The notes: a model not told the origin generated them from the sequence alone. 64,000 bases of DNA from Photobacterium profundum SS9 (GCF_000196255.1 NC_006370.1:3237411-3301410); one strand, 5' to 3'. Numbered from the stretch's first letter, positions 18,178 through 27,607 are shown. Translations and numbers: made by a program.

Positions 18178-18524
18178 AACTTGTCTCCAACCACCTTGGT
18201 TAATTCTTCAATTTGATGTGCAACACCGACTACATCTTCAATATTTAGCTGAAGTGCAATACCTTGCCCTTTCTCACTATCAAATTCGCCGACTTCTTCA
18301 ATCGTCTCTAAAATCGATCGTGCCAAATGCTCTTCAACCACCAATAAGATAACATCACGCTGTACCTCTAAAGTAAGACCAAAAAAAGTCTTCTTTTTAT
18401 TCAGCCCTTCTCCGCGAGCATTATTAATAACAGTGGCGCCAGTCGCCCCAGCATCACGCGCAGCATCCAGTACAGCATCTGTTTTTGAATCTTCAACAAA
18501 GGCAATTAACAATTTAAAACGCAT
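18174..18524 (-). CDS. P-II family nitrogen-regulator-like protein
   Basis: 116 residues with a GlnB-like ferredoxin fold: MRFKLLIAFVED start, GATGATVINNARG near residue 26, and a FGLTLEVQRDVILLVV strand. The T-loop differs from GlnB/GlnK and the uridylylated Tyr context is not evident, so it belongs to the divergent transporter-associated P-II-like proteins. Start overlaps the preceding gene's stop by one base (TAATG), and its own end overlaps the CBS gene, indicating tight co-expression. Confidence 0.82.
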   Translation of the reverse strand: MRFKLLIAFVEDSKTDAVLDAARDAGATGATVINNARGEGLNKKKTFFGLTLEVQRDVILLVVEEHLARSILETIEEVGEFDSEKGQGIALQLNIEDVVGVAHQIEELTKVVGDKL

Positions 18525-19306
18525 TATTCAGCTCTCCTTTCCAGCCAAACCGACAATTGGGCATACCCCATCACTGTGATCATCGGAAATAAACTGGCAA
18601 ACGCGATCAAACCAAAACCATCTAACATCGGGTTACGCCCCGGAACAGTAGAGGCTAACCCTAATCCTAATGCCGTCACTATCGGGACGGTCACCGTCGA
18701 TGTTGTCACGCCACCAGAATCATACGCTAACGGCACAATTGATTTAGGTGCAAAGTAAGTCTGTATCACCACAATGAGATACCCCGCCATAATGTAATAA
18801 TGCAAAGGGTCACCCACCACAATACGATAACTCCCCAAAGCAATGCCCATGGCAACACCTAACGCAACTGCAATACGTAATCCATTCACTTGAATTGTAC
18901 CGCCCGATACCTGACTCGCTTTAATGGCAACAGCAATCAAGGATGGCTCTGCCACTGTGGTACTAAACCCTATTGCGGCGGCAAAAATATATACCCAATA
19001 GTAATCTACCCAGTCAATAACCAAAGGAATGACTGCGCCTTCACCATACAAAAACTCAGGTGCAGTCAGTTGCTCTGCCATCGATTCGCCCAACGGAAAT
19101 AACGCCAGCTCTAAGCCCATTAAGAACAACGACAAACCAACAATAACGTAAACAAACCCCAATGTGACACGGCGCCAGTTTGCAACAGGACGACGTAAAA
19201 CAGCCAACTGGAAACCAAAAATAATCACCACGATGGGTGCAACATCGCGTACCGTCATCATTAAGGTGTCATAAAACTGTACAAGTGTTGAAACAAATTG
19301 AATCAT
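18524..19306 (-). CDS. DUF1538 membrane protein, second of a pair
   Basis: 260 residues with about seven membrane segments. The diagnostic stretch [20 protein letters not shown] near residue 195 is shared with the neighbour at 19325-20059, and EPSLIAVA near residue 120 parallels EPALTAVA there. I recall a DUF1538 pair (UmpAB) from Halomonas reported as a heteromeric Na+(Li+,K+)/H+ antiporter, which fits a marine host; assignment here is by family only. Lies 18 bases after its partner. Confidence 0.85.
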   Translation of the reverse strand: MIQFVSTLVQFYDTLMMTVRDVAPIVVIIFGFQLAVLRRPVANWRRVTLGFVYVIVGLSLFLMGLELALFPLGESMAEQLTAPEFLYGEGAVIPLVIDWVDYYWVYIFAAAIGFSTTVAEPSLIAVAIKASQVSGGTIQVNGLRIAVALGVAMGIALGSYRIVVGDPLHYYIMAGYLIVVIQTYFAPKSIVPLAYDSGGVTTSTVTVPIVTALGLGLASTVPGRNPMLDGFGLIAFASLFPMITVMGYAQLSVWLERRAE

Positions 19307-19324
19307 TTCTTTAGGTCATCCTCA

Positions 19325-20059
19325 TTAGCTCAACACCATGCCGTATCCCATAACAAAAATCATGGGCGTTAATGAGGCAAATGCAATTAAACCAAAACCG
19401 TCAATCATCGGATTTCGCCCTTTGATTGACGAGGCTAAGCCCACACCTAAAGCGGTTACCAGGGGCACGGTAATGGTCGATGTGGTTACGCCCCCAGAAT
19501 CATACGCTATGCCGATAATGCTCGGTGGAGCAAACCAGGTCATGACCATTACCAGTAAATAGCCCCCCACAATCATCCACTGAATTGGCCAACCTTTTAG
19601 AATACGAATAACCCCCAGCATAATGGCTAATCCAACTGAAAAGGCGACAGTCAATCGCAAGCCAGACGCATACTCTAATTGCGCTTCTTGATTGTTCTCT
19701 ATCATGCCCCCTTCAGCTGCCACCTCCGCAGCCTCTGTGGCGACAGCGGTTAATGCAGGTTCCGCAATGGTGGTGCCAAAGCCTAAACAAAAAGCGAAGA
19801 CTAATAACCAAGCTAAGCTCCCTTTTTTAGCAAAAGCGTGCGCCATTGATTCACCAATGGGAAACAAACCCATCTCTAAACCAAAAATAAAAAAGGTGAG
19901 CCCCATCACCACAAAAATAAGCCCAAGTAATATAGGCCCCCATTGCGGTAACGGCTGTTGTAATACCACCAGTTGAAAAAAACTGATCACAAAAATAATC
20001 GGTAATAAATCACGAAAACTAGAGAGCATTGCTTTCAATAAAGCCATGATAGATTTCAT
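19325..20059 (-). CDS. DUF1538 membrane protein, first of a pair
   Basis: 244 residues, about seven membrane segments, with the same [20 protein letters not shown] signature as the next gene. AAGGAG lies 4 bases before the ATG at 20059; a second ATG four codons on is less well placed. First gene of the four-gene cassette. The paired paralogues probably form a heterodimer in the inner membrane; ion exchange is inferred from my recollection of UmpAB. Confidence 0.85.
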   Translation of the reverse strand: MKSIMALLKAMLSSFRDLLPIIFVISFFQLVVLQQPLPQWGPILLGLIFVVMGLTFFIFGLEMGLFPIGESMAHAFAKKGSLAWLLVFAFCLGFGTTIAEPALTAVATEAAEVAAEGGMIENNQEAQLEYASGLRLTVAFSVGLAIMLGVIRILKGWPIQWMIVGGYLLVMVMTWFAPPSIIGIAYDSGGVTTSTITVPLVTALGVGLASSIKGRNPMIDGFGLIAFASLTPMIFVMGYGMVLS

Positions 20060-20425
20060 GCATCTCCTTGTTGTGATATTAATGCGTCCTACTCTATTTA
20101 TGGCTCATTAATATTTAGACACAACTTTTATTGCACGAGGCGAGAAGCCCACCACACTATTAAATATTCATAATAAAAAGACCTTGTAAAAGTAGTGTTT
20201 TTTCTCATTCTGCTATTTCTAAGGCCTGTATAGCTAAACCACTTCAAGGTGCAGAATTCAGAGCGATCTCAGCGAGCATCTTGAGGTGAGTTAAGGATAT
20301 TTATTCCTGAATAAACACACTTGGTTATACTTGGATATACATACTATGTTCAGCAATAGTTTCTTGATCGAATAGTTCAAAAGCGGCGTATTATCTGAAC
20401 AGGTAGCAAAAGGAGAAGCACAGAC
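20060..20425. other. Divergent intergenic region with a short repeat
   Basis: 366 bases between the DUF1538 cassette and yfcH. It contains one copy of the inverted repeat family described at 20236-20293; otherwise only AT-rich promoter-like sequence. Confidence 0.5.
20236..20293. repeat. Short palindromic intergenic repeat, copy A
   Basis: ACCACTTCAAGGTGC at the left is an imperfect inverted repeat of GCATCTTGAGGTGAGT at the right, with a core GAATTCAGAGCGATCTCAGCGA. The same termini occur near 25261-25320 and at both ends of 41540-41805. Confidence 0.75.
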
Positions 20426-21343
20426 ATGAATATATTAGTAACAGGTGGAACCGGGTTTATAGGTAAAGCACTGCTGCCGCATTTCAATCATGATCATATA
20501 ATCGTACTCAGTCGTAATCCTGCAATGGCCTATCAACGATTAGGGCACCACATCAAAGTCATCTCATCTATCGAAGAACTCAGCGACTTCAATGATATTG
20601 ATGTGGTCATTAATCTTGCGGGTGAACCCATTGTTAATAAACGTTGGAGTGACAAACAAAAACAAATTATTTGTGAAAGTCGCTGGGCAATTACAGATGC
20701 AATCGTAGATAAAATCAATGCGAGCAGTAATCCTCCTCATACGTTTATCAGTGGTTCAGCTGTGGGGATCTATGGCGATCAAAAATCAAATCAATTTGAT
20801 GAAAGCCTACAAATAAAAAACGAGGATGACGCAAGCCCTTCTCCCCTTGATTTCGCTCAAACTGTCTGTAAGAAATGGGAAGATACAGCCTTACTAGCGC
20901 AATCAGATAAAACACGGGTGTGTTTATTACGCACCGGTATCGTGCTCGCTAAGCATGGCGGTGCATTAGCAAAAATGCTGCCTGCTTATCAGTTCGGGCT
21001 TGGCGGACCACTCGGAGACGGGCAACAATATTTCCCTTGGATTCATTTACAAGACATGGTGAAAGGCATTTTATTTCTCATTAATAATCCACAAGCACAA
21101 GGTGCATTTAACTTCACGGCCCCAAACCCCGTTACCAATAAAGAATTTAGCCAAACCTTAGCGAAAGTTTTGCGTCGCCCACATATTTTAAGCACGCCAG
21201 CTTGGTTACTTAAAATAGGGTTAGGGGAATCAGCCTCATTATTACTCGATGGCCAACGTGCTTTACCAGCCAAATTGGAATCACAAGGCTTTCACTTTTG
21301 TTACCCCAAGCTAGAGCATGCCCTGAAAAATACGCTGACCTAG
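20426..21343 (+). CDS. yfcH: TIGR01777-type NAD(P)-dependent epimerase YfcH
   Basis: 305 residues. Extended SDR with N-terminal GGTGFIGKAL (residue 7), the family-specific NLAGEPIVNKRWSDKQK near residue 70, SGSAVGIYGD near 110, and a C-terminal DUF1731-like segment (LLKIGLGESASLLLDGQRALP). Substrate unknown; in Vibrionaceae and enterics it is conserved next to other core genes. AAGGAGAAGC precedes the ATG. It stands alone on the + strand. Confidence 0.92.
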   Translation: MNILVTGGTGFIGKALLPHFNHDHIIVLSRNPAMAYQRLGHHIKVISSIEELSDFNDIDVVINLAGEPIVNKRWSDKQKQIICESRWAITDAIVDKINASSNPPHTFISGSAVGIYGDQKSNQFDESLQIKNEDDASPSPLDFAQTVCKKWEDTALLAQSDKTRVCLLRTGIVLAKHGGALAKMLPAYQFGLGGPLGDGQQYFPWIHLQDMVKGILFLINNPQAQGAFNFTAPNPVTNKEFSQTLAKVLRRPHILSTPAWLLKIGLGESASLLLDGQRALPAKLESQGFHFCYPKLEHALKNTLT

Positions 21344-21409
21344 TCACAAAGAAATGAGTAATACACATCCGCGAACACGCTAATGTTCACGGATGTTCAT
21401 CGAGGTTAA

Positions 21410-23875
21410 TTAAGACTTCAGTGGCTGTAGTAACTGCTTCAGCATGGTGCTAATAATAAACAGAACCAAACCAATCGCAGCGGTAGGCAACATTATCCAT
21501 AACATAGGGTGCCATTGTGGGGGCATTTCAAACCCCCACTTTACCAGCGCAGCAACAATGGCTTCGGCACCGACAACAGCCATTAAGCCTGCAATCAATG
21601 CCATCAAGCCATATTCCCCCCATACTGTGGCTGAAATTCGTTTTCGGCTTGCGCCTAATGTTCGGTACAGTTTAATTTCTTGCTGGCGCTGAGACATACT
21701 CAGGCGTAGCAGCGTCATTACCAGTAATAGTCCACTGAGTACTCCCAGCGCCGCTAACACCGATAATGATAATGACACTTGTTGGAGCATCAGTTGGATA
21801 CGCGATGCCATGGTGCGTAAATCCATCAAACTCACGGTTGGGTAATCCCGCCCTAGCTGGTTTACCACATCATTTTGGTTTGACTCTATCCTAAAACTTA
21901 CAAGCCAGGTGGCAGGTAAATCAGCCATTACATCTGGGGTGAAAATAAAATAAAAATTAGGCCGCATGTTTCGCCATTCAACATGGCGAACACTGTTCAC
22001 CGTGACTGAAAATGGCTGACTATTCACATTAAAACCCAGTTCATCACCTACCGATAATCCTAACCGCTCAGCAATACCAGACTCAACTGACACCCCTTTT
22101 ATCGCCAATCCTGCTTCTGGCCAATTACCGTCAAGCACATCATTATGGATGGGCAAAGTTTCACGCCATGTGAAATTTAACTCACGACGTAATGCTTCAT
22201 CACGCTGCTCGGGATCATCAGCCTTCGCCAATAGATCGACCCCATTCACCGCGACTATTCGGCCACGAATAACTGGATAGGCTTCAGAATGAGGAATATT
22301 CTCTTGATCGAGTTTCGCTAAATAGTCCTGCTGTTGTTCAGCACTGATGTTAATAGCAAATACGTTGGGTGCATCAATGGGCAATGTTTGCTGCCAATCG
22401 GCTAATAGATCGGTGCGTAATAACCAAATGACGGCCAACAACATTAATGAGCTTGTGAGTGCCGCTAATTGAGCCCCTGTTGTTAATGGGCTGCGACTTA
22501 TGCGGCTCAACGCTAACATCATGGCTGGTCCCCACTTCCTTTTACGTAATAGTGATAAAACTACTAAGCCAAAGAAGGCGAGTAGCGCCAATACGACCAC
22601 GATACCCGCTAAGGTCATCCACATTAATTTATTATCGCCAAACCAAATCAATGCAGCGGCAACAGGTAATAACAATAAGGCGTAGGCTTTATTATTCTTC
22701 GGTCTATCTGCTTGTTGCTGAATCACTGAAATCGCTGGCGCATCAAGCAAACGAATTAAAGAAATACCAATCCCAGGGATCGCCACCAGCAACGCAACGA
22801 ACATACTGATTAATAACGGAGACATTCCCATATCAGGCAATGGATCAGGTAAAATATCCGCCAAGGGTAAACGCAGTAAAACTTCAAGCCCCCACCCAAT
22901 CGATAACCCTGCAATGGCTGAAAGCCCAAATAACATCGCTAGCTGACCAGATAACCAACGCCATAACCATCGCTTACTCGCCCCCAAGCTTTTCATCATG
23001 GCAACGGTTTCTACGCGGGTTGAGGTGTAATGCTGGCACGTCAGTACCAAGGTCGCTGTCGCCATCAAAATGACCAGAATTAACGTCAAAGATAAATATT
23101 GTCTGGCGCGATCAATAAATTCACCGGTACGACCTTGTGAGGTTTCGCTCAACCAGCGCTGACCCGGCTCTAACGGTGCAAAATCTTGAATAGCGGCAAG
23201 CTTATCGTCACTGCCCATAAAATACAGACGATATTGTACACGCCCACCAGGTTGAACCGCCCCTGTCGCAGCAACATCATTCTCATGAATGAGCACCGCG
23301 GGCATCTGACTAAAAGGGTTAAACGACAGCTCAGGATCTTGCGCTATTTTACCTGACACCCTTAATTCAGCATCACCAATCGCAACAGTATCCCCTTGTT
23401 TAACATCCAGAAGTGAAAATAAACGTTCCGATAACCACAACTCCCCCGGATTAACTTTGCTTTGTGAACGTTGCAGATCTTGTAACGCCAATTGCCCGCG
23501 TAATGGGAAGTCATTTCCTACTGCTTTTACACTGATCAGCTGCATTTGCTGTTCGCTAAATGCCATCGTGCCAAAACGTGTTTGCTCTGAAAACGTCAAA
23601 CCAAGCGCTTCGGCTTTGCTTAGCAATGTCGGCTCTATCGGATTATTAGAGACCAGCACTAAATCAGCGGCGAGCACTGATCGCCCCTGATCCGTCATGA
23701 TCTTCTCAACTCGACTGACCAATGCTGCCAGTGCAAACACACAAGCAATAATCAAAGTGAGTGCAACAGCCACTGGCCAAAGCTGACCTTGCCACAATTC
23801 TCGCCAGCTCCACTTAAGCAACAGTTTGGGCTGCTGCCGTTTTTGTACTCTTTGCGAGTCAGTCATGTCTGTCAT
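21410..23875 (-). CDS. ybbP: FtsX-family ABC transporter permease YbbP
   Basis: 821 residues, matching the roughly 800-residue YbbP. Ten predicted membrane segments: one at the N-terminus (about 30-50), a FtsX domain near 255-375, a central group near 395-490, and a second FtsX domain near 690-805; two large periplasmic regions lie between. It pairs with YbbA. The YbbAP complex belongs to the MacB/Lol type VII-like exporters or mechanotransmitters; the substrate is not established, though it lies beside the esterase TesA. ATG overlaps the ybbA stop (ATGA, 23872-23875). Confidence 0.93.
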   Translation of the reverse strand: MTDMTDSQRVQKRQQPKLLLKWSWRELWQGQLWPVAVALTLIIACVFALAALVSRVEKIMTDQGRSVLAADLVLVSNNPIEPTLLSKAEALGLTFSEQTRFGTMAFSEQQMQLISVKAVGNDFPLRGQLALQDLQRSQSKVNPGELWLSERLFSLLDVKQGDTVAIGDAELRVSGKIAQDPELSFNPFSQMPAVLIHENDVAATGAVQPGGRVQYRLYFMGSDDKLAAIQDFAPLEPGQRWLSETSQGRTGEFIDRARQYLSLTLILVILMATATLVLTCQHYTSTRVETVAMMKSLGASKRWLWRWLSGQLAMLFGLSAIAGLSIGWGLEVLLRLPLADILPDPLPDMGMSPLLISMFVALLVAIPGIGISLIRLLDAPAISVIQQQADRPKNNKAYALLLLPVAAALIWFGDNKLMWMTLAGIVVVLALLAFFGLVVLSLLRKRKWGPAMMLALSRISRSPLTTGAQLAALTSSLMLLAVIWLLRTDLLADWQQTLPIDAPNVFAINISAEQQQDYLAKLDQENIPHSEAYPVIRGRIVAVNGVDLLAKADDPEQRDEALRRELNFTWRETLPIHNDVLDGNWPEAGLAIKGVSVESGIAERLGLSVGDELGFNVNSQPFSVTVNSVRHVEWRNMRPNFYFIFTPDVMADLPATWLVSFRIESNQNDVVNQLGRDYPTVSLMDLRTMASRIQLMLQQVSLSLSVLAALGVLSGLLLVMTLLRLSMSQRQQEIKLYRTLGASRKRISATVWGEYGLMALIAGLMAVVGAEAIVAALVKWGFEMPPQWHPMLWIMLPTAAIGLVLFIISTMLKQLLQPLKS

Positions 23876-24546
23876 GCCACCTCCACCTTTCCACCTTGGA
23901 TTCGTAAAGTACGATCACAGCGCTCTGCAAGCACAGCATCATGGGTCACTAACACCAAGGTTGTGCCGTGATCTCGGTTTAATGCAAAAAGTAAATCAAT
24001 GATATTCGCCGCTGTCTGCTCATCAAGATTACCGGTTGGTTCATCGGCAAACAGCACCTGAGGGCGCGTCATGAATGCACGCGCAAGTGCTACCCTTTGT
24101 TGCTCTCCACCCGACAGCTGTGAAGGTAAATGGGTCTCTCTACCCGCTAAACCGACCAATTTTAATAAGTCTGATGCTCGAGCCTCATCACCCACATCGC
24201 CTTTAATAATGGCGGGTAACATGACATTTTCAACCGCATTTAAGGATGGAATTAATAAGAAATTTTGAAAGACAAACCCTATAGCCTCACTGCGTAAAGC
24301 AGCACGCGCTTCATCGTCTAATTGCGACAAAGACTGCCCCAATAATTCAATTTCCCCCGTACTCGGAATATCCAACCCTGCTAACAATGTCATTAAGGTG
24401 GACTTGCCTGCGCCAGAGACGCCAACAAGTGCTATTGTTTCTCCTTGCTCGACCTCGAGGGAAACATCCTGCAAGATGGTGAGTGAGGACGATGCCGTCG
24501 TCACTTTTTTAGACACAGATACAGCCTTAATCACGGATGTTGACAT
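23872..24546 (-). CDS. ybbA: ABC transporter ATP-binding protein YbbA
   Basis: 224 residues. Walker A GVSGAGKST near residue 42, signature LSGGEQQRVALARA near 143, Walker B VLFADEP near 166, and H-loop VTHD near 203; all MacB/LolD-class features. Forms a transporter with YbbP. Its start codon overlaps the start codon of tesA on the other strand, so each promoter must lie inside the neighbouring coding sequence. Confidence 0.95.
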   Translation of the reverse strand: MSTSVIKAVSVSKKVTTASSSLTILQDVSLEVEQGETIALVGVSGAGKSTLMTLLAGLDIPSTGEIELLGQSLSQLDDEARAALRSEAIGFVFQNFLLIPSLNAVENVMLPAIIKGDVGDEARASDLLKLVGLAGRETHLPSQLSGGEQQRVALARAFMTRPQVLFADEPTGNLDEQTAANIIDLLFALNRDHGTTLVLVTHDAVLAERCDRTLRIQGGKVEVA

Positions 24547-25144
24547 GATGCGAATCCTTTCAGTTTTATTGATCTATTTATGCTCGCTAAATGCGTGGGG
24601 CAACACATTACTGGTTGTCGGTGATAGCTTGAGCGCGGGCTATCAAATGCGGGCAGAACAAAGCTGGCCGGTGTTACTGCAACCCGCATTAAAGCAACAA
24701 GGTCACGAAATCACCGTTGTAAATGCCAGTATTTCAGGCGATACAACAGGAAACGGCTTGGCTCGATTGCCTACATTATTACAACAACATAAACCAGCTT
24801 ACGTCATAATTGAACTCGGGGCGAATGATGGCTTACGTGGTTTCCCTCAAGGTACTATACGTAACAATCTCAGCCAAATGATCACTGAAATTCAAAATGC
24901 TGATGCCAAGCCAATGCTCGTGCAGATAAAAGTGCCGCCCAATTACGGCAAACGCTACAGTGATATGTTCAGTTCTATTTACCCTCAACTCAGTAAAGAG
25001 TTAGCCACACCACTGTTACCTTTCTTTTTAGAGCAGATCATTTTAAAACAAGAATGGATGATGAATGACGGTTTGCATCCTAAATCTGATGCTCAGCCAT
25101 GGATTGCCGAATATATGGCTGAGAATATCGCGCCTTATTTATAA
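24545..25144 (+). CDS. tesA: Multifunctional acyl-CoA thioesterase I / lysophospholipase L1 (TesA)
   Basis: About 199 residues from ATG 24545 (a second ATG follows at once). Signal peptide RILSVLLIYLCSLNAWG directs it to the periplasm. SGNH-hydrolase blocks: GDSLSAGY (nucleophile Ser, block I), the Gly of SGDTTGNG (block II), GANDG (block III) and DGLHP (block V catalytic Asp/His). Hydrolyses acyl-CoA, lysophospholipids and esters. A longer in-frame extension to 24398 overlaps ybbA and is rejected. Divergent from ybbA as in E. coli. Confidence 0.95.
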   Translation: MMRILSVLLIYLCSLNAWGNTLLVVGDSLSAGYQMRAEQSWPVLLQPALKQQGHEITVVNASISGDTTGNGLARLPTLLQQHKPAYVIIELGANDGLRGFPQGTIRNNLSQMITEIQNADAKPMLVQIKVPPNYGKRYSDMFSSIYPQLSKELATPLLPFFLEQIILKQEWMMNDGLHPKSDAQPWIAEYMAENIAPYL

Positions 25145-25180
25145 CTCCCCAGCTACAGCAAACCTTTAAGATAGATAACA

Positions 25181-25266
25181 ATGAGCACTGCCATTTTAAT
25201 TACAGGCTGTAGTACTGGCATTGGCTACCACGGTGCAATGCACTTCATCAAGCGGGTTATCAAGTT
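25181..25266 (+). pseudogene. ybbO: N-terminal remnant of a YbbO-like SDR
   Basis: From ATG 25181 the frame reads MSTAILITGCSTGIGYHGAM, the Rossmann glycine motif of an SDR; after a frame change the same DNA reads ALHQAGYQV, matching the next SDR segment (compare EQLHEAGYQV in the intact SDR at 28447-29274). Homology then stops at a repeat element. In E. coli ybbO lies exactly here, between tesA and ybbN. Both a frameshift and a truncation are present. Confidence 0.8.
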
Positions 25267-25320
25267 ACCTCAAGATGCTCGTTTCAGCGAGAATTTTGCA
25301 CCTTGAAGTAGTTTGGTTTA
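25261..25320. repeat. Short palindromic intergenic repeat, copy B
   Basis: ACCTCAAGATGCTCGTTTCAGCGAGAAT-type left half (25267 on) and GCACCTTGAAGTAGT right half are inverted; an inner CTCG-CGAG hairpin is present. The left 28 bases closely match, in complement, the right end of the 266-bp element at 41540-41805. It abuts the ybbO remnant. Confidence 0.75.
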
Positions 25321-25348
25321 TGGCATAAATATTAAGTGTAAACCGTAA

Positions 25349-27436
25349 TTATTCGTTGGCTGCAGCTTGTACTTCACCATGAATAACCCAAGGCTCATCA
25401 GCAACAGTTAAGCTCTCTTTGTCTGCCCAGGTTGTGCTAATGGTCGGAATATTCGCCGCCGTTGGTAATGTCAGCAGAGCCGCGCCGTTCAGATCCAACC
25501 CTGAGTTAGTACAATCACTTGCGCCGCCAGCCGCAGGTACAAAGCGTTTGTCAATACCGGTGGCTTTCACAACATAGCGGTTGCCGTTACTGTCGGTATG
25601 CACTTCGGTACCGTCTGTAATGCTGAACTGAGCATTCCACTGGCCGTCGGCCTGTTCCCATGGGATACCATGCATGTTACCCGGTCCGTGGTACTCCAGC
25701 ATTACCTGCTTACCATCGCTGTTGGATTCACCGTTTCTATCATTTGCTGTCTGGTGGGTGTAAATGAAGTTGACGGGTTTGTCGAACTCATAGAAGCTCT
25801 GATCTGCCTGGTTTTTCAGCATAGTCAGCTGGCTCCAGGTATCGACCCCCATTTCCCAGCGATAGGTGACTAAGCTTTGACCATTAATATCATCCCAGCT
25901 AGTGACAGAGCCTGCATCAGAACTCAGGACAAATTCACCGCTCGATGCTCCCCAAAACTCCTGCCCATTACTTAGGTCATCACGGGTAAAGTTAAGTGTA
26001 ACCGGCTGACCTGACAGTTTCAGGGTCATATCTGCTGGATCCAGGCTATACGCGATACCTGTACTGGACGGATCTTCGTAAGACTGAGTGAAGGTCCAGC
26101 TAACCGCATCGTTAAGGCTGATGTTGCTTTGCGGGCAGTCGCCGTAACAGGTCAGGCCGATCGCCCCGCTGTTGAAAATGGCATCATTGGCACGGACGGT
26201 TTCGCTGGTCGTGTAAGCCACCTTATGAACTCCGCTACCATTGCCCAGGTAATTGACATTCTGACGCAGCAAAGGTGACCAGAAGTAAGTATTTTGTATT
26301 ATGCCTGTATCAACACCATCTGGGTTGCCAGAGCCATTATCGGCCTGGAACTGGCCTGCACTTTCAACCCAGTAAACCGTCGTTGAACTGCTGCCGTTCC
26401 AGTATTCGAAAGATTCACCATCTTGCAAGGGACGCTGCCCTTTTGTCTGGCGTACCAACTTGCCTGGTGCCGTCATGACAGTGTAGCTCACACCATCATC
26501 GTCGGTAATTGTTGTTGGGGGCACATAACCTAGTTGCTGTTGCTCTTCTGTCCACAGACCCCACTCACCGATAAATCCGTATTGAGGTTGGCCGTTAAGC
26601 GATGAAATGTATTCGAAGTTAAAGCCAGCCTTAATGTCCAGCAAAGCGCCAGTCGTGGCATTAAATAGAGAATAACGGTGGGCATTATCGCGCGGGTTAT
26701 TGCGGCTTAAGCAAACTTCCGGATCACTGCCGACTTGCTTGAAATAGTAATCTTCATTGTAGGCCAGTTTGTACTCAATAGGCACAGGAGGGTTTTGGCT
26801 CCAGTCCAGGCCTTTTGTTTTACCGCGGCCGCTGTTGCCCTGAGCATCATCAATCTGCACAATCGCAGCCTGTTCTATAGTGTTTCCACCCTCTTCGAAA
26901 GTATTGATCAGGCTGATCACATTCTGGCCATTCTGAACTGATATATTCAGGTCACCCTTGTCGCCGCCACTGGCATGTTTAAAAGTAAACTGCAGTTCGC
27001 CGAAAGGACTGGTCGGGCTTGGGGCTGCAGATACGCTGGTGTTAATAATATACTGGCCATCTTGCTCTTCAGCTTCCTGGAACCAGACGGTAACGTCTTG
27101 CGAGCTTTGACTGTTAGCGCGGGACGAGCTAACCACCACCTCAGAATATGAGATTTTATTTGCCGCGGCCTGCGAACTGTCACTATCTTGTCGACCTTCG
27201 CATTGGGCTGAATCTACCAATGCCCGGTAATCAGAATTAGCAAAATTTTCAGCCCCGGTCGCCTTCATAATACACAATAGCATGTTAGCCATATTCAGCG
27301 GCTCAGCTGCCTGTTCACCGACATAACTGTCGGTTATCGTATTCGAGTAATCAGTGCCTGAATCGCTAAAATTTGCAGCACTTGGTAAAGAAAATAGGGC
27401 ACTGGCAATTGCAGCCGATAAAGATAACTTGTTCAT
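25349..27436 (-). CDS. Large exported protein of unknown function
   Basis: 695 residues with a signal peptide (MNKLSLSAAIASALFSLPSAA, cleavage about residue 21). The remainder is hydrophilic, rich in Gly, Ser, Asn, Asp, Tyr and Trp, with few Lys, and looks like a secreted or surface beta protein; Cys pairs occur (for example LTCYGDCP near residue 430). I recognise no catalytic motif. Sampled stretches are 50-55 percent GC, clearly above neighbouring genes, and it is followed by an AT-rich gap, suggesting acquisition. It lies 24 bases after a 48-residue lipoprotein gene; AAGGATTTGAT precedes the ATG. Located where ybbO would be expected. Confidence 0.75.
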   Translation of the reverse strand: MNKLSLSAAIASALFSLPSAANFSDSGTDYSNTITDSYVGEQAAEPLNMANMLLCIMKATGAENFANSDYRALVDSAQCEGRQDSDSSQAAANKISYSEVVVSSSRANSQSSQDVTVWFQEAEEQDGQYIINTSVSAAPSPTSPFGELQFTFKHASGGDKGDLNISVQNGQNVISLINTFEEGGNTIEQAAIVQIDDAQGNSGRGKTKGLDWSQNPPVPIEYKLAYNEDYYFKQVGSDPEVCLSRNNPRDNAHRYSLFNATTGALLDIKAGFNFEYISSLNGQPQYGFIGEWGLWTEEQQQLGYVPPTTITDDDGVSYTVMTAPGKLVRQTKGQRPLQDGESFEYWNGSSSTTVYWVESAGQFQADNGSGNPDGVDTGIIQNTYFWSPLLRQNVNYLGNGSGVHKVAYTTSETVRANDAIFNSGAIGLTCYGDCPQSNISLNDAVSWTFTQSYEDPSSTGIAYSLDPADMTLKLSGQPVTLNFTRDDLSNGQEFWGASSGEFVLSSDAGSVTSWDDINGQSLVTYRWEMGVDTWSQLTMLKNQADQSFYEFDKPVNFIYTHQTANDRNGESNSDGKQVMLEYHGPGNMHGIPWEQADGQWNAQFSITDGTEVHTDSNGNRYVVKATGIDKRFVPAAGGASDCTNSGLDLNGAALLTLPTAANIPTISTTWADKESLTVADEPWVIHGEVQAAANE

Positions 27437-27460
27437 ATCAAATCCTTTTTATATTTAGTT

Positions 27461-27607
27461 TTAGTTAACGACGCTAACCGTTGAAGGCGTGCTAATTCCA
27501 CTCACATCTTGCGATGCTTCAACTGCATTCGAACTTCCCCCACTATTACAGGCAGTTAATACAAAACTAACAGTGACTAAACATAACAGGCGCTTTATTA
27601 ATCTCAT
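27461..27607 (-). CDS. 48-residue lipoprotein, function unknown
   Basis: Short gene not obvious by length. The ATG at 27607 is preceded by AGAGGA at 7 bases. MRLIKRLLCLVTVSFVLTAC is a complete lipoprotein signal with Cys at residue 20, then NSGGSSN and a 21-residue polar tail ending in VVN. The mature part would be only about 29 residues. It is directly upstream of, and likely co-transcribed with, the 695-residue exported protein, so it may anchor or partner that protein. Confidence 0.7.
   Translation of the reverse strand: MRLIKRLLCLVTVSFVLTACNSGGSSNAVEASQDVSGISTPSTVSVVN

Noticed and set aside
24398..24544. N-terminal extension of tesA
   Set aside because: The extra 49 residues are the antisense of ybbA; the signal peptide starts at 24545.
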